From Anastatus disparis (Eukaryota; Arthropoda; Insecta; Hymenoptera; Eupelmidae), in assembly GCA_017163975.1 (NCBI GenBank), contig JAFFSR010000239.1, positions 1,302,001-1,366,000 on the forward strand: a stretch of DNA of 64,000 bases, in the 5' to 3' direction. The position numbers and the translations under genes were made by a program. A model generated the notes under the pieces. That model had not been told where the DNA came from. It saw only the letters and a list, made by a program, of their open reading frames with translations, and did no database searches. Below are positions 1 through 11,400 of this stretch, piece by piece; positions within the stretch are counted from its first letter, which is position 1; each line of letters begins with the position of its first letter.

Positions 1-1886
1 TAATTGCGGCAGAAAAATTGGTCCTAATCCTGTAATCGTCATGGTCATACCTATAGCACGACCTCTTTTTTCCTTAAAATAGGTATTTAATGCAAACGTA
101 TTTGAAGATGTTGCCATGTTAATACCAATTGCTGAAAAATTTTTTTATTCATGCAAAGATTTTTTGCGAAATAAGATTTTTTTATGATTTTTTATAATTG
201 TCTAAATTTTGGAAGCATCCAATATTAATATTTTTTAAGTTACAATTTTTTTTTACTTATGGTATGAATTTTCTTAGTCATATACCTTATTTAAGTACAG
301 TTATTAATTTTTGCATATCTCAATATTTATTAATATGATTTTATATGATGTCTAAAATGATGTGAAAGTTATGTCCTTGATTTAAATATGTTTATACTAT
401 TTTTTTAAATTTATCATATGAATCAACGGATTTTTAATAAAATTTTTATTATAAATTTTTGGTTGATAACCCTGGTAGAAATGTGAACATAAAAAATGGT
501 GAATATAAAAATTTAAGGTTTTTAGTAATAATAATGTCAAAGAAATGGCCATAAAATGTTAAAAAAAGCTTTTCTATTTCTACTAGTTATAAATTGATAA
601 AAAATCGTTTCAATTTCCACCAGGGAAGTACATTACAGTCAGTGTTTATTAGGCTATCAATAATATTAAAAGCCCAAACATAAATTTTTAATTTTTATAA
701 TTTTTAACATAAACCTTGTTTAAATAAGATTTTCTGAATAACACAATGTTAAAATGATTGATTGAATTGATATTATTTATAGCAAATAAAAATTTATTTC
801 ACACTTCTAAATATATATCTTATAGGAATTTCTTAAATTTGGAAAATTCTATGAGGAAACACTACCAAAACACTTGAAAGCCTTTATTTTTAATAATAAA
901 GTAATTCTAAATGTGTATTAAAATTAATCAGTGTTCAACATTTATGAAACTATATCAAATACTACCATATAAATATATTAATAACCAAACAATTTTAATA
1001 CGTACAGGTAAGCATTCCGTAAGTAATAACAAAATGAACAAAACTCCTCGCAAAAGAAGTAAGTATAACTCCCATAGAGAAAATTAAGGTACCGGTAACA
1101 GCCACTTTTCTATAACCATATCTGCGTAATAAAGGCCCGTTCATCATACCAAGTATCATGCCGAAAGCTTGATTAATATTTATAATAATGGTCGATTGCG
1201 TTGCTGTTATTCCTAATCGTTGAAATGCACCACCGTATATCATACCGAATCCTTGTATAATCGGTATTGTTACAATCTGACATTAAGAGAAAGTGTAGAA
1301 TGAGATTTTTTTTAATTTTCATAATATTAAAATTCTCTTTATTTGTTAAATGTAAAATATTGTTTTTTTATTGTAATTGCAATTAGATATCATGAATTGT
1401 CTACTTGTTAATAAAAAGTTTGTTTATGCAATACTGTAAACACTATCAGCAAATAAAGAAGACAACATTTTTTTAGCTTGTCTTATCAACTATAATCTAA
1501 AGCTTTGAATTTTTATAATTTCGTTAATTACGTATAAAATTTTTATTTAACTATTGATACAAAAATTCTATGATATTGTTACACAATGATATCTACCTAA
1601 TAAAAGAAAATTTAATATTATTATTACTATAGTTTGATTCACATAGAAGAATAGAAATTGAAATCAGTAACAGTAACATTAATTATTAAGTATCTTATAT
1701 TAATATATCTAAAAAAAATAATTTAACTTTTAAATACATTATAATTTATTGATATCTGTAAAAGTAGTAATAATTTATTTATAGTCAATGTAAATGTTTA
1801 AAAATTCTTACATTGTTTAGAGCAAATGCAAGAGCTATCACCCAACCCCATCCACCATCGGGTGCAATAAATTTTCGTTTCATCAT
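1..1886 (-). CDS. SLC16 / monocarboxylate-transporter-like protein, 5' part (runs off the left edge)
   Basis: Partial gene of the major facilitator superfamily, monocarboxylate transporter (SLC16) type, expected in the plasma membrane carrying small carboxylates or related solutes; the substrate cannot be read from sequence. Coding exons are 1886-1812, 1276-1006 and 131-1 (incomplete). Phases fit: 75 nt, then 271 nt, with a codon split T|CA into exon 3. The start ATG ATG at 1886 is preceded by an in-frame TAA ten bases upstream. Residues 10-15 read DGGWGW, the SLC16 TM1 signature. Exon 2 encodes TM2-TM4, including GFGMIYGGAFQRLGITATQS and LLRRYGYRKVAV. Exon 3 carries the second family signature in the form YFKEKRGRAIG, then GLGPIFLPQL. 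The donor of exon 2 is T|GTACGT. The central loop and TM7-12 lie outside the window. Divergent from the paralogue starting at 8415. Family assignment is firm; orthology is not determined. Confidence 0.88.
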
Positions 1887-2018
1887 ATTTTTTTATTTGC
1901 ACTTAATTAATTATTCCTCTTGTATTGGATATTCTTTTGTTATTTATATTCTTTTTGTACTAAAACAAAAATAGTTATCATATGATTTATTTATATGACT
2001 TAAAAACCATTGGAGATT

Positions 2019-2218
2019 GAGGTCTTCAGTGGCTCAGTCGGTAGAGCGATGGATTCGTAATTTCAAGGTCTCGAGTTCGAATCCCGCTCTCTGTCAATTT
2101 ATACAAGTACCACTGTATGCGACACATGTGCTTTGTCCACAAACACACTGAAACAACCTCCGTCGCTTATTAGCATCGCAACGATACTATAAGTAAAGCA
2201 ACGTTAAAATAAAAAAAA
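2019..2218 (+). mobile_element. tRNA-derived SINE, copy 1
   Basis: About 200 bp. The 5' half is tRNA-like: an A-box-like TGGCTCAGTCGGTAGAGCG and a B-box GAGTTCGAATCCCG. The body shared by all copies follows (ATGTGCTTTG, AAACACACTG, CGTCGC), then GCAACGTTAAAATAAA and an A-rich tail. Lies about 130 bp upstream of the first SLC16-like gene. Not a functional tRNA: the region after the B box does not close an acceptor stem and continues into the SINE body. Confidence 0.85.
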
Positions 2219-2337
2219 CTATTGGTAATTTTTAATACTTTGATGGGATTTAGCTCAACATTTAAATCAGTTTTTAAAAAATTTTTTCAATTATTTTTAA
2301 TTATTTTGATAAATTTATTTTTATTTTCTAAGAGAAT

Positions 2338-2815
2338 ATAAAATACCAACATTACTATTTTTCAGTTTTCTTATTTCTTATCCAAAAGTTTTAAAATATC
2401 TCTATAATGTACTTTTCTATTTCAACTAATGATAAAGTATAACACAAAAATATTTTGAAAACTTTTTGAATAAAAATAAAAAATTCTGGAAACTGCAATG
2501 TCATTAATCCTGTATAAATCATATCGTCGCTTTGAAATAAAAAGACGGCATCTCAGAAGCTCGTTTAAAAAAGTTGTATCTCGCATAATACTGTTTTTTG
2601 CTCTGATTTAATTTAATGTTACTCATACATGCGGCATTTGATTTAAAATGCCACAAATATTTAATGAGTTACGCCAATTTAAATCAGAGCGAAAAACAGT
2701 AACGAGCTACATCATTTTCAACTAGCTTCACAGATACGACCTATTTCCATTCGCTTCCGAGATACGATCTTTCTATTCGGAAGTAACGATATACCCTATT
2801 ATACGTCACCTTAAA
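2338..2815. repeat. Dispersed AT-rich repeat interrupted by a nested MITE
   Basis: The stretch from AAAATACCAACA to the CACCTTAA block recurs, diverged, at 26391-26600 without the central insertion. Shared landmarks in the same order are AGTTTTAAAATRTCTCTATA, CTAAT-AAAGTATA, a stretch ending GAAACT, TAAATCATA and the ATTA..CACCTTAA end. The part from 2524 to 2789 is extra here. No coding potential is visible. Confidence 0.7.
2524..2789. mobile_element. Foldback MITE with TA target-site duplication (nested insertion)
   Basis: A 266-bp inverted-repeat element. The arms pair along most of their length: the left arm around 2570-2626 (ACTGTTTTTTGCTCTGATTT) matches the reverse complement of 2664-2718 (AAATCAGAGCGAAAAACAGT). 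Outer arms also match: TCGTCGCTTTGAAATAAAAAG-like on the left and TCGTTACTTCCGAATAGAAA on the right (reverse complement). TA lies on both flanks (2522-2523 and 2790-2791), as for Tc1/mariner-type MITEs. A small inner hairpin, GGCATTT...AAATGCC, sits at the centre. No transposase. Confidence 0.75.
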
Positions 2816-2820
2816 ATTTA

Positions 2821-3210
2821 AAAAATTAAGTGAAAGCAAATGAAAGTAATTAAAAATAATTAAAATTAATTGACGATAACTGAAAATAACTAAAAAAACT
2901 AAAAGAAATTGAAAATGTAAATTATTGGAAATAATTAAAATAAACTGAACATGACAATGAATAATTGAAAATAATTAAAAATAACTGTAAATAAATGGAA
3001 GTAACTGCAAATAACTATAAACAATTAAAAACAACTGATAATAATTAAGAACAATTGAGAAAAAAACAAAGTAAATATGTAAATAATTGCACACAATCTA
3101 ATGAATGAACATTTCTGAAAATTATTTGAAATAACTAAAAATAATTCAAAATTAATGCTAAATCGGAAAATTTCTGGAAATTATTGAAAATTATTGTAAA
3201 TCTATGAAAT
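2821..3210. repeat. Degenerate ~10-bp tandem array (AAAATAAYTG-like)
   Basis: About 390 bp of loosely conserved units such as AAAATAATTG, AAAATAACTG and GAACAATTGA, with a period close to 10 bp, near one helical turn. It begins directly after the repeat that ends at 2815. No reading frame. The phased A-tracts suggest intrinsically curved DNA (inference). Confidence 0.65.
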
Positions 3211-6200
3211 TTTTGTTAATTGTGATGTCCGTTAATAGTCTACTAGTCAAACTATGTTCAAAATACTTGATAAAGTTCTAAGACAAAACTTCCGGAAATG
3301 GTAAAATTTAGTTGAATTTAATAATCATACGCATAAATACCTTTTGTATTTGACTTAACATGGCACAATATAACTTTTATTACATTTTGTTTTGATTACG
3401 CATTACGATTGTGACATTAATCACTATGCGCCCGATAAATATAATCAGTCATGATTGCACAAGTTATTCAACGAATTCTATTATCATCCGAACGTTTCAC
3501 AATTTCTATACACTCAACACAAAACGCGGAACAATATTCTTAATTGATTTCAAAATTTTTCATAGTTATCTTTCGATCTTTTAAATTAATTTTATTACTA
3601 TTCTATTGTATTTCGTTATTAGATTAGATTGTAATTCAACAGTTGTCACATATAAATAAAGCTTTTTAATTTGTTTAAATAACATTAACAATTGGTGTTA
3701 ATTAAATGACGACAAAATATGAACTGAACATGTGAATTTATCGTTTTATCGTTTACTAACCAGTTCGATCATGAAAATATACTATCTAATCGTTATAGAT
3801 GAGTTTCATTATTATGTGCTATAATGAGGGGTATTACGTATATGATTAGTTGGCAAATCTAATGTTTTTTCATTTTGTACATCAGGATATCAAACTGATA
3901 AATTGCAACGATTTAGGAAATGTCATTCTTAAGTATTACATGTTGAAAAATAAAAATTTAGAAAAATGTTTATATTTATAATTGCTGAAAAAGAAAATAA
4001 ATCGAGTATCGATAATAAATGATTTTTATTTTCTGTTTTTTTTTTTATTTACATCACTGCTATTTTCCTTACTTTTCACAATGAAATAACAATTATGAAT
4101 CGGGACATTTATTCTGACAATCTAGAGGATGTCACTCCAAACTTTATCAGAACCATTCTTCTAAATAATTATTCATCAGAATTATCTCAACGTCACTTAT
4201 ATATTGTCAAGTTCAACATTAAATTAAAATAATGAAAGTTTTAGAATTTCCCAAATCATATACGATTTACCTGTTTTCATTTATGTTTATGAATACAAAT
4301 ACTTTTGAATAATACGTTAGTAATTAATGAAATGATTAAAGTGTTGATGCTTGAAAAAGATGAGATACTTTAAATCGCAACATGATGCAGTTTCAAATTC
4401 AAAATTTTGAATAGTGTAACGTATCAGAATTTCAAAATACAGAATTTTTTCTTTTAAAAAATATATAAGCGATCTTTTTATGATTTAATTCAGAGTAATT
4501 GACGGTAATACTTCTGTACCAATCACATTCCAGTTTTTTAAATTTTATTGCAAAAAAATATCTTTCAAGAAACATTAGAATAAAAGGTTTTAATAAAAAT
4601 TACCAGAAGTTTACATCATTACCTAAAATTACAATTCTTTTGTAAAATTACTTTCTTTATGACAATTTTATGACAATTTTAATATTGTAATTTTTATTAA
4701 TGCGTTTATTTTCATATAATTAATCAAATAATCAATAAATTTAGTATAAAATTTTAGTTATTTTCAAAAAAGTTATTTAGAAATTTCGTCAATTAAAAAT
4801 GTAGTTAAAAAAGTTAAAATTTAAATAGCTTCACAATTATCTTTGAAAACGTAAATTGACATTTTTCCTACTGGTATTCATAAAAAATTACGAAGTTATC
4901 TTAATGAAATGTATTTTTCCAGAAAAAGTATAATTTTTTCAAAATTTGAGTCACAATTTGAAATAACATTTGCTATAAAATAATAATTTTTTTTAAGTAC
5001 TTTTCTTTCGATCTAAACTAAGAAAGATAATTAACTATTCGGCTAAATTTTCAAAGCCAACATCAATAAGAAACTTTAACGACTAAACCTTACAAACGCA
5101 AGATTAATAATTTCAGTCTTAAAAAATTCATTATTTTAGAATCTAGTTACTTCATCTTAAATCTAGTTAATTCTGCATTTGATTTGTTGTATCGTACAAA
5201 CGCAAAAATAAAGAGTAGCTACACTCTCAATTCAAGGGTTTAATACAGTAACACTCCATCGCAAATTGCTCTATTTTCATCAATCAAATTGGCAAAAGTA
5301 CTCTGGTAATTGTCACAAATGAGCATATGATATAAATAGTAATTTTCACTGAAACGTCAATTTCAAACTGCTCATCGTAAACAATCGTTAACATCTTCAC
5401 TATTGTTTAACTGGAATTTCGAATGTTAATCCCTTGAGCGAATATGAGTCAAGTTATTTATGAATTTTTATGTAAAAGCTCAACATCAAAACGTAGATAA
5501 GAATATTTTACCCGTTGGGTTTTTCTCTAATTTTATTTTTATAAATAAATTGAAACACATAATATATTCCATAGTTAAATTATTGATTCACCTTATATTT
5601 TCTAAGAGATTATGCGGTTTAAAAGATTACGTGATTTACGCGTCATTTTATTTGTCTTTGCCTCGCATATTTACGTTTGTATTGATAAGAAAAACCGATG
5701 AAAAAAAAACTGATGACATACAAATTTTCTTAATATAATTTATGTAAAAATAATAATTTTGCAAAAATTGCTATTTCTAATATAATTAAAAGATTATCGA
5801 AATTTCAATTTCTTTTTTGGATTGACATATTAAATTATTCTCTTGTTTAAATAATCAAAGTTTTTTTCGAATGACAATTATTATCTTAAGAATTAATAAA
5901 AATATATAAAATAAATTTCAAAAATTAGAAGGTCAAAATGGCTCACTGATTATCAACATTTGAAAAAAATATATTCAACCGAATAATCAATATCATATAT
6001 CTTAATACATCAATATCTGAATCATCATTCAAAATTTATTTTTTTTTTTCTTATAACATGAAAACTTGTTGACATTTTAATAGTCGAAATCTTGAAAAAG
6101 CTTATAATCAAGATTCTATAATTAGTTAATCGTTATTGGGCATTTACCCAATGAGATATGAGTAGCAAGTATAATGATAAGCAAAGAGCCGATCGTTAAC

Positions 6201-6560
6201 AAAACGACACACGTTTTCACGTCGTTTAACAAAAGTTAAAGAAAAAAAATATAAAAGAAAAGACAAGAGGAGAGGGAAAAGCGCTTTATTAAATTGAAAT
6301 AAAAGAAGAAGAAAAAAAACATATTATAGGAGGAAGGCTTTGGAAAAAAAAAAATCCAAAGGTGAGCCAGACAGACGCGACGGGCGACGGGCGTCATCTG
6401 ACTCTGGAAAATCGGTGTTTTATTTACTCTCTAGTGTTTCTTTTTTTTTATTTTTTCTTCTCTTACTGGTATTTTCTTCTTAACAATCGGAGCTTTTATC
6501 ATCATGATTTACAAAACTGAGCCTCGTTAATATACAAGTGTACATGTGCTTGTTTCTCTC
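3211..6560. other. AT-rich spacer between the two SLC16-like genes
   Basis: No exon with splice sites, RNA gene or clear mobile element was recognised. The one modest ORF (5460-5738, plus) has biased, low-complexity composition and no recognisable domain. From about 6180 the composition changes to purine-rich tracts with a small GC-richer block at 6360-6410 (GACGGGCGACGGGCG), which may mark the upstream region of the transporter that starts coding at 8415. Confidence 0.5.
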
Positions 6561-6592
6561 TGTACTCGATGTATTGTGTATGTGTTGGTGTG

Positions 6593-6602
6593 TATATAAA
6601 AG
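6593..6602 (+). promoter_or_regulatory. Candidate TATA element upstream of the plus-strand SLC16-like gene
   Basis: TATATAAAAG in a GC-richer context, followed about 25-30 bp later by GATACAGTGC, an initiator-like sequence. The first coding ATG is 1.8 kb downstream, so a 5' UTR intron would be needed; a possible donor is AAGTATAG|GTACAA near 7527. Other initiator-like TCAGT motifs occur at 7055-7070, so the start site is unsettled. Confidence 0.3.
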
Positions 6603-8414
6603 AGGAATAGGTAAATAAGTGATACAGTGCAAGTAAAAGGGGAAATAAGAAAGACGATCAAACTTGTTAAGGTTGGATCTTTAAATCATTATCAAGTCGG
6701 AAAAGCTTCAGATCGGTTCATCATTCAGAGACTTTGATTTTTTTCTTTTTCAATTAACGTTCAAATTTTCAATTCGGAAGTTTTTTTTCATATCTTCTTC
6801 ACTTCTTCTTTTCTCGTAGTGCCTAATTCTTCTCATTATTTTATGTAATTTAGGCAAACGCGTACAGCTGTTAAAACAGCTTTGGAAATTAAAATAATCT
6901 TTGTGAAAAATCGAAGAAAAAAAAGAAATAAGCCAGAATAAAAGAATTAAAGAAAAAAAAAAGAAAAAAAGAAAAAGAAGCAAAACGTGTAACATACACA
7001 TATATTAGTAGGGGGAGCCATCACGACTATTATGACGATCTTGTCTCTTCGGGTTCAGTTTGCTCAGTTAACGCTTGCTTGAAATACCCATCGTGTTATA
7101 TATTTTTCTCCATTATATATACATATATACATGTACATATACATATCTATGAAATCAAGCTCAATAAGTTTATTATTTTCTTATTTCGCCGTATTAAGGC
7201 TAGTTTAAAAATAAAAAACGTCGAAAGAAGGAGATAAAAAAAGATTTTACATTGTGCGGTCAATTGTTCGTTGTTAACGATCAAAACGTTTAATAAAGTC
7301 CTCCGGAGCGCAAAGAGAGAGAGAGAAGAGAGAAGAGAGTAAAGTTTAACACCGAGGGGTGTACCAAATGACTATGAGGATAACAACTAAAAGAAGAGTG
7401 CTCAACGCTTGAAGTGTGACGCTCTGAATCACTTATAAATTTATTATAGTGGCTAAAAAAAGAAAAAAGAAAAAAAGAGAGAGAGATAGGAAGGGGGAAC
7501 ACACAACACACTGGACCACCAAGTATAGGTACAATTGGTACCGGAAAGACATCGGTAATTCACACTCTACTTTATTATTAAATAACTTGATGTGTGTGTA
7601 AAGCCCCTATGGGCTTTACCGAGACAATGTAGGCTATAATGGACTCTAGTTTATGCTAAAAATATATACACACCATGCGATTGTCATACTAAAAAAAACC
7701 ATTGCTCATTGATGTATTATTTTTTTTTCATTATTTACTTGAAATTAAAGAAAAATAACGAGAAATTCATAAAATTAATTTGTATTATTCTGAAAAAAAT
7801 TGATTGTCAAAAGGAAAAATAGTTCTAATTGATAAATTTTTTATGTTATGACCAAAATGTTAAAAAAAAAATTATTTGTTTGAGCTAATTATGATTTGAG
7901 TTAATTGTTCCATTTTTCAAACAAATTGCTCATCATAGTAAATATATATGCATCAATACAAATTTTCAGATTATATTTTGAGAAAAACCACATATTGAAC
8001 ATTCAGCATTCTGCTTTTCTTAAGTTTTAAAAATTGTTTCTTTTTAAAACCATAAATTGAATATTCAATACGAAATCTTTTTTTAAATATGATATACAAT
8101 TTATAGTAGGAGAAATCAAATAAATAATGTAAATAACAGGATAAGATATAAACAGGTCTTAAACCTAATCATTCATTTATAAAAATAAAAATTATATTAA
8201 TTATCTTTTCATAACATTCTGTTATTAAAAAAAGGTCACTTTTATCGTTTTTGCATACGCTAATTTTAATTTAAAAACACCTGATTAAAATCAATTTATA
8301 AACTTTACAAAAAAAAAAAAACTTAAAACTTTCTATAGTTAAAAATAATGATTATTCTTCGTAAAATATAGAAAGTATATAAATCAAAAATCGGTTTTTA
8401 ATGCGGCCTATACG

Positions 8415-11400
8415 ATGGTGCTGAAAAAAAGTCTGAAGAATGGCTTCAAATTCGATGATAAAACAGCGGCAGCAACGACAGACGAGGATAGAGAAAAAAT
8501 CGATGCACTTGTTGAAAAAGTCCAGAAGCAGAATGGATCGATGGAAGAAAAGGACGAGGAGACGACCACCGAGACCGGTAGCGATTACGAGGCACCCGAC
8601 GGCGGTTGGGGTTGGATGGTTACACTTGGCTTAGTCGTCGTCTTTGTAAGTCATATGCTTATCGAAAAATATTAAAAATATTAATTTATGTTTCAATGAA
8701 AAGTTATGTTGATCTTAACTGATATTCCTTCAATAATAAATCTTTAACTAAACGCTTTCGACAATTTGATAAGATTTAATTTATCAATCGATATGTAAAT
8801 CGCGAATCGTATTTCATTTAAGCCCAATACTTAACGTAACTCAAAATTTAAAATAAAGTACAAATTCTTGAATTAATAAAAATTAAAAACATAAAAGTAA
8901 AGAACTTTTTTACTATCTTAAGATGAAATGTGTTAATTTAATATGTGCTTATTCTATACAAAAAATGAAAGCAAAAAAAATAACAAACTTAAAATAATGT
9001 TTAAATTTACTTTTTCCCTTTAGGTAACGACCATTGGGCCAAATGCTTCGTTCACCATTGTATTTGGCGATTTTTTAGAATCAACTAATCAAGCCGGTTC
9101 TGTTACGACGATGCTAAATTCACTTTTTAATATAAGTTACTCGTTAGCAGGTAATTACATTTTTTCTATACACTATACAATAAGCATTTTATTATATAAG
9201 CTATTCGAAAAATATGCATTTTTTTTTTTAAATTTTCAATTCATTTACATTCACTGATCAATGAACTCTTGAAAATACTTTAAATATTATAATTGTTTTC
9301 GTTCAAAGTGATTAAAATGTTAAATCAAAATAACTAAAGAAGGGGTCGTCAGTGGCTCAGTTGGTAGTGCGATGGATTTGTAATCTCGAGGTTCCGAGTT
9401 CGAATCCCACTCTCGGCCGATTGATACAGGCACCAATGTACGTTACATGTGCTTTGTTCGCAAACACACTGATGACCCTCGTCGCTAATTAGCATCAAAA
9501 TGATAGCGTAAATATAGCGACGTTAAATAGAAAAAAATAATAAAAATCTCATTGCATAAAATTAAAGTTTCGTCCAACACTACAAAAAAAATTAAATTAA
9601 AACATTCGTCCAAGTATTATTGATATAGAAAACCAGTTGTTTATTTTTTTGCGTGTATATTAATTTTCTATTGAAAGTTATTTACATTTTTCGTAATTCT
9701 AAATACGGATTATTAATCTTTTATTTATAAATATAAGACTTTTCATTTATCGAAATTTACAGAGTAAATAAAGATAAAAAATACATGCTCATATAAATTT
9801 AAATAATAAGGAAATTATAATTCAAATATATTTTAATTAAAAGCGTTTAATAAGAAAATATTTTTTATTTATCAAAGATCACATTATTTATATAAATAAC
9901 ATAGACATCATTATTTGATTTAAATTACATCATCAGTCTCGTCAAGTCAATAATCTTTTTCTTATATGTGATATATTTTTTTATTTACGTATATATATTT
10001 ATTTACTCTATTTGTTAGTAAAAAAAGTATTGGATAAATAAGAAAAAAAAAGAGAAATAAAATTTCCACTATAAATCTTAATAAACAGTTTTGCAACATT
10101 TAAGTAAGACAGAATTCAAAATCATAAATATAAAATTTCGTATTGTATTTCGAATAGCAAACAAAGGCTATATTAGCAGAGTTTTATCAGTATTTAATGA
10201 ATATGTCTTTAAGAGAAAAAGAAATCAGAAAGACAATATTTTAAATATTATCAAACAACCACCTGATTTAACTTCTGTGCGGGAGAAAACATTAAATAAG
10301 AACATCAAATATTTACAATTTAGAATCCTATAATTGTCAATTTTCCTGATAAGTCGCGAATATATTTTTTCATTTATCTTATCAAATTTGTCTTCTTCAT
10401 TTTTTTCACACCTACACACATCGGTTCTTTTTTTAAACTTTCTTATGAACTATTAATTCTTAATAATCGAATCGCTTATCTTGACGAAATAATTTGTGTT
10501 AACTTTCACATTAATTAAAAAAAATGAAAATTAAATTGACTAAAATTAAGTAAAGAAAAATTTTTTTTGGTATAACTTCAGCTACTGGCGTCCATTGACT
10601 TTTGAAAAAACAACGAAAAGCTTTGGTTATATTTAAGAAAAAAAAATAAAAATTTAAATTATATTAAAACGAAAATATTATACGAAAATTACCAATTATC
10701 TATATCTCAAAACAATTACCTTATATGTCAACACTTGGATCATAGTGAATAAAATGCACGTGTCTTATTCTTATCTAATAATTGTACTCTCGTACTTTGT
10801 CATATTGATAGAAAAATTTTCCTCTTATCAAACGCATCAACAATAGACATATCTAGATTTCTTTTATTCCAATCAGAAGTCTTGTACTAGTTGGATTTTT
10901 TGTTTAATTAAATTATCAAGCTGAAATTTCCGCGCATATGTAATAGTTTTATTAATTTCGTAAGAGACTAAACAAGCTTACTCCGACGGCGTTACTCAAT
11001 GTATGCCTAATTTAAATGCGCAATATAACATGTATCATCAACAATATTTGAGCACATAATTACGTTGTTTAACTTTATTTGTCACTCTTTTTCCGTAGTT
11101 CGGTTTGGTTTTGTTTTCTCTCTCTCTTTCATTCATTTTATGTAATTTACAATCTGTTTTTATGAAACTGTAGTTTTAGATACTTAGATCGTAAAATTTT
11201 AATTTGGCTTTCGTCGTACTGTTTAATATAAGTTTAAAATTGATTTACAATGATTTTTGACAATTTCCTTATTTACCTGCCATTATTTTTTTTTTCATGA
11301 CGATTTATCAATTTGATTATCGTGTCTAATAATAGAATTTTATTTTATACTCGGAATTGGAATTTCGATAGATAATATATTTATAGGATGTTTTAGAAAC

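Noticed and set aside
2021..2095. tRNA gene from the A and B boxes
   Set aside because: The same head recurs eight times followed by an identical non-tRNA body and A-rich tail, and the acceptor stem does not close; these are SINE heads.
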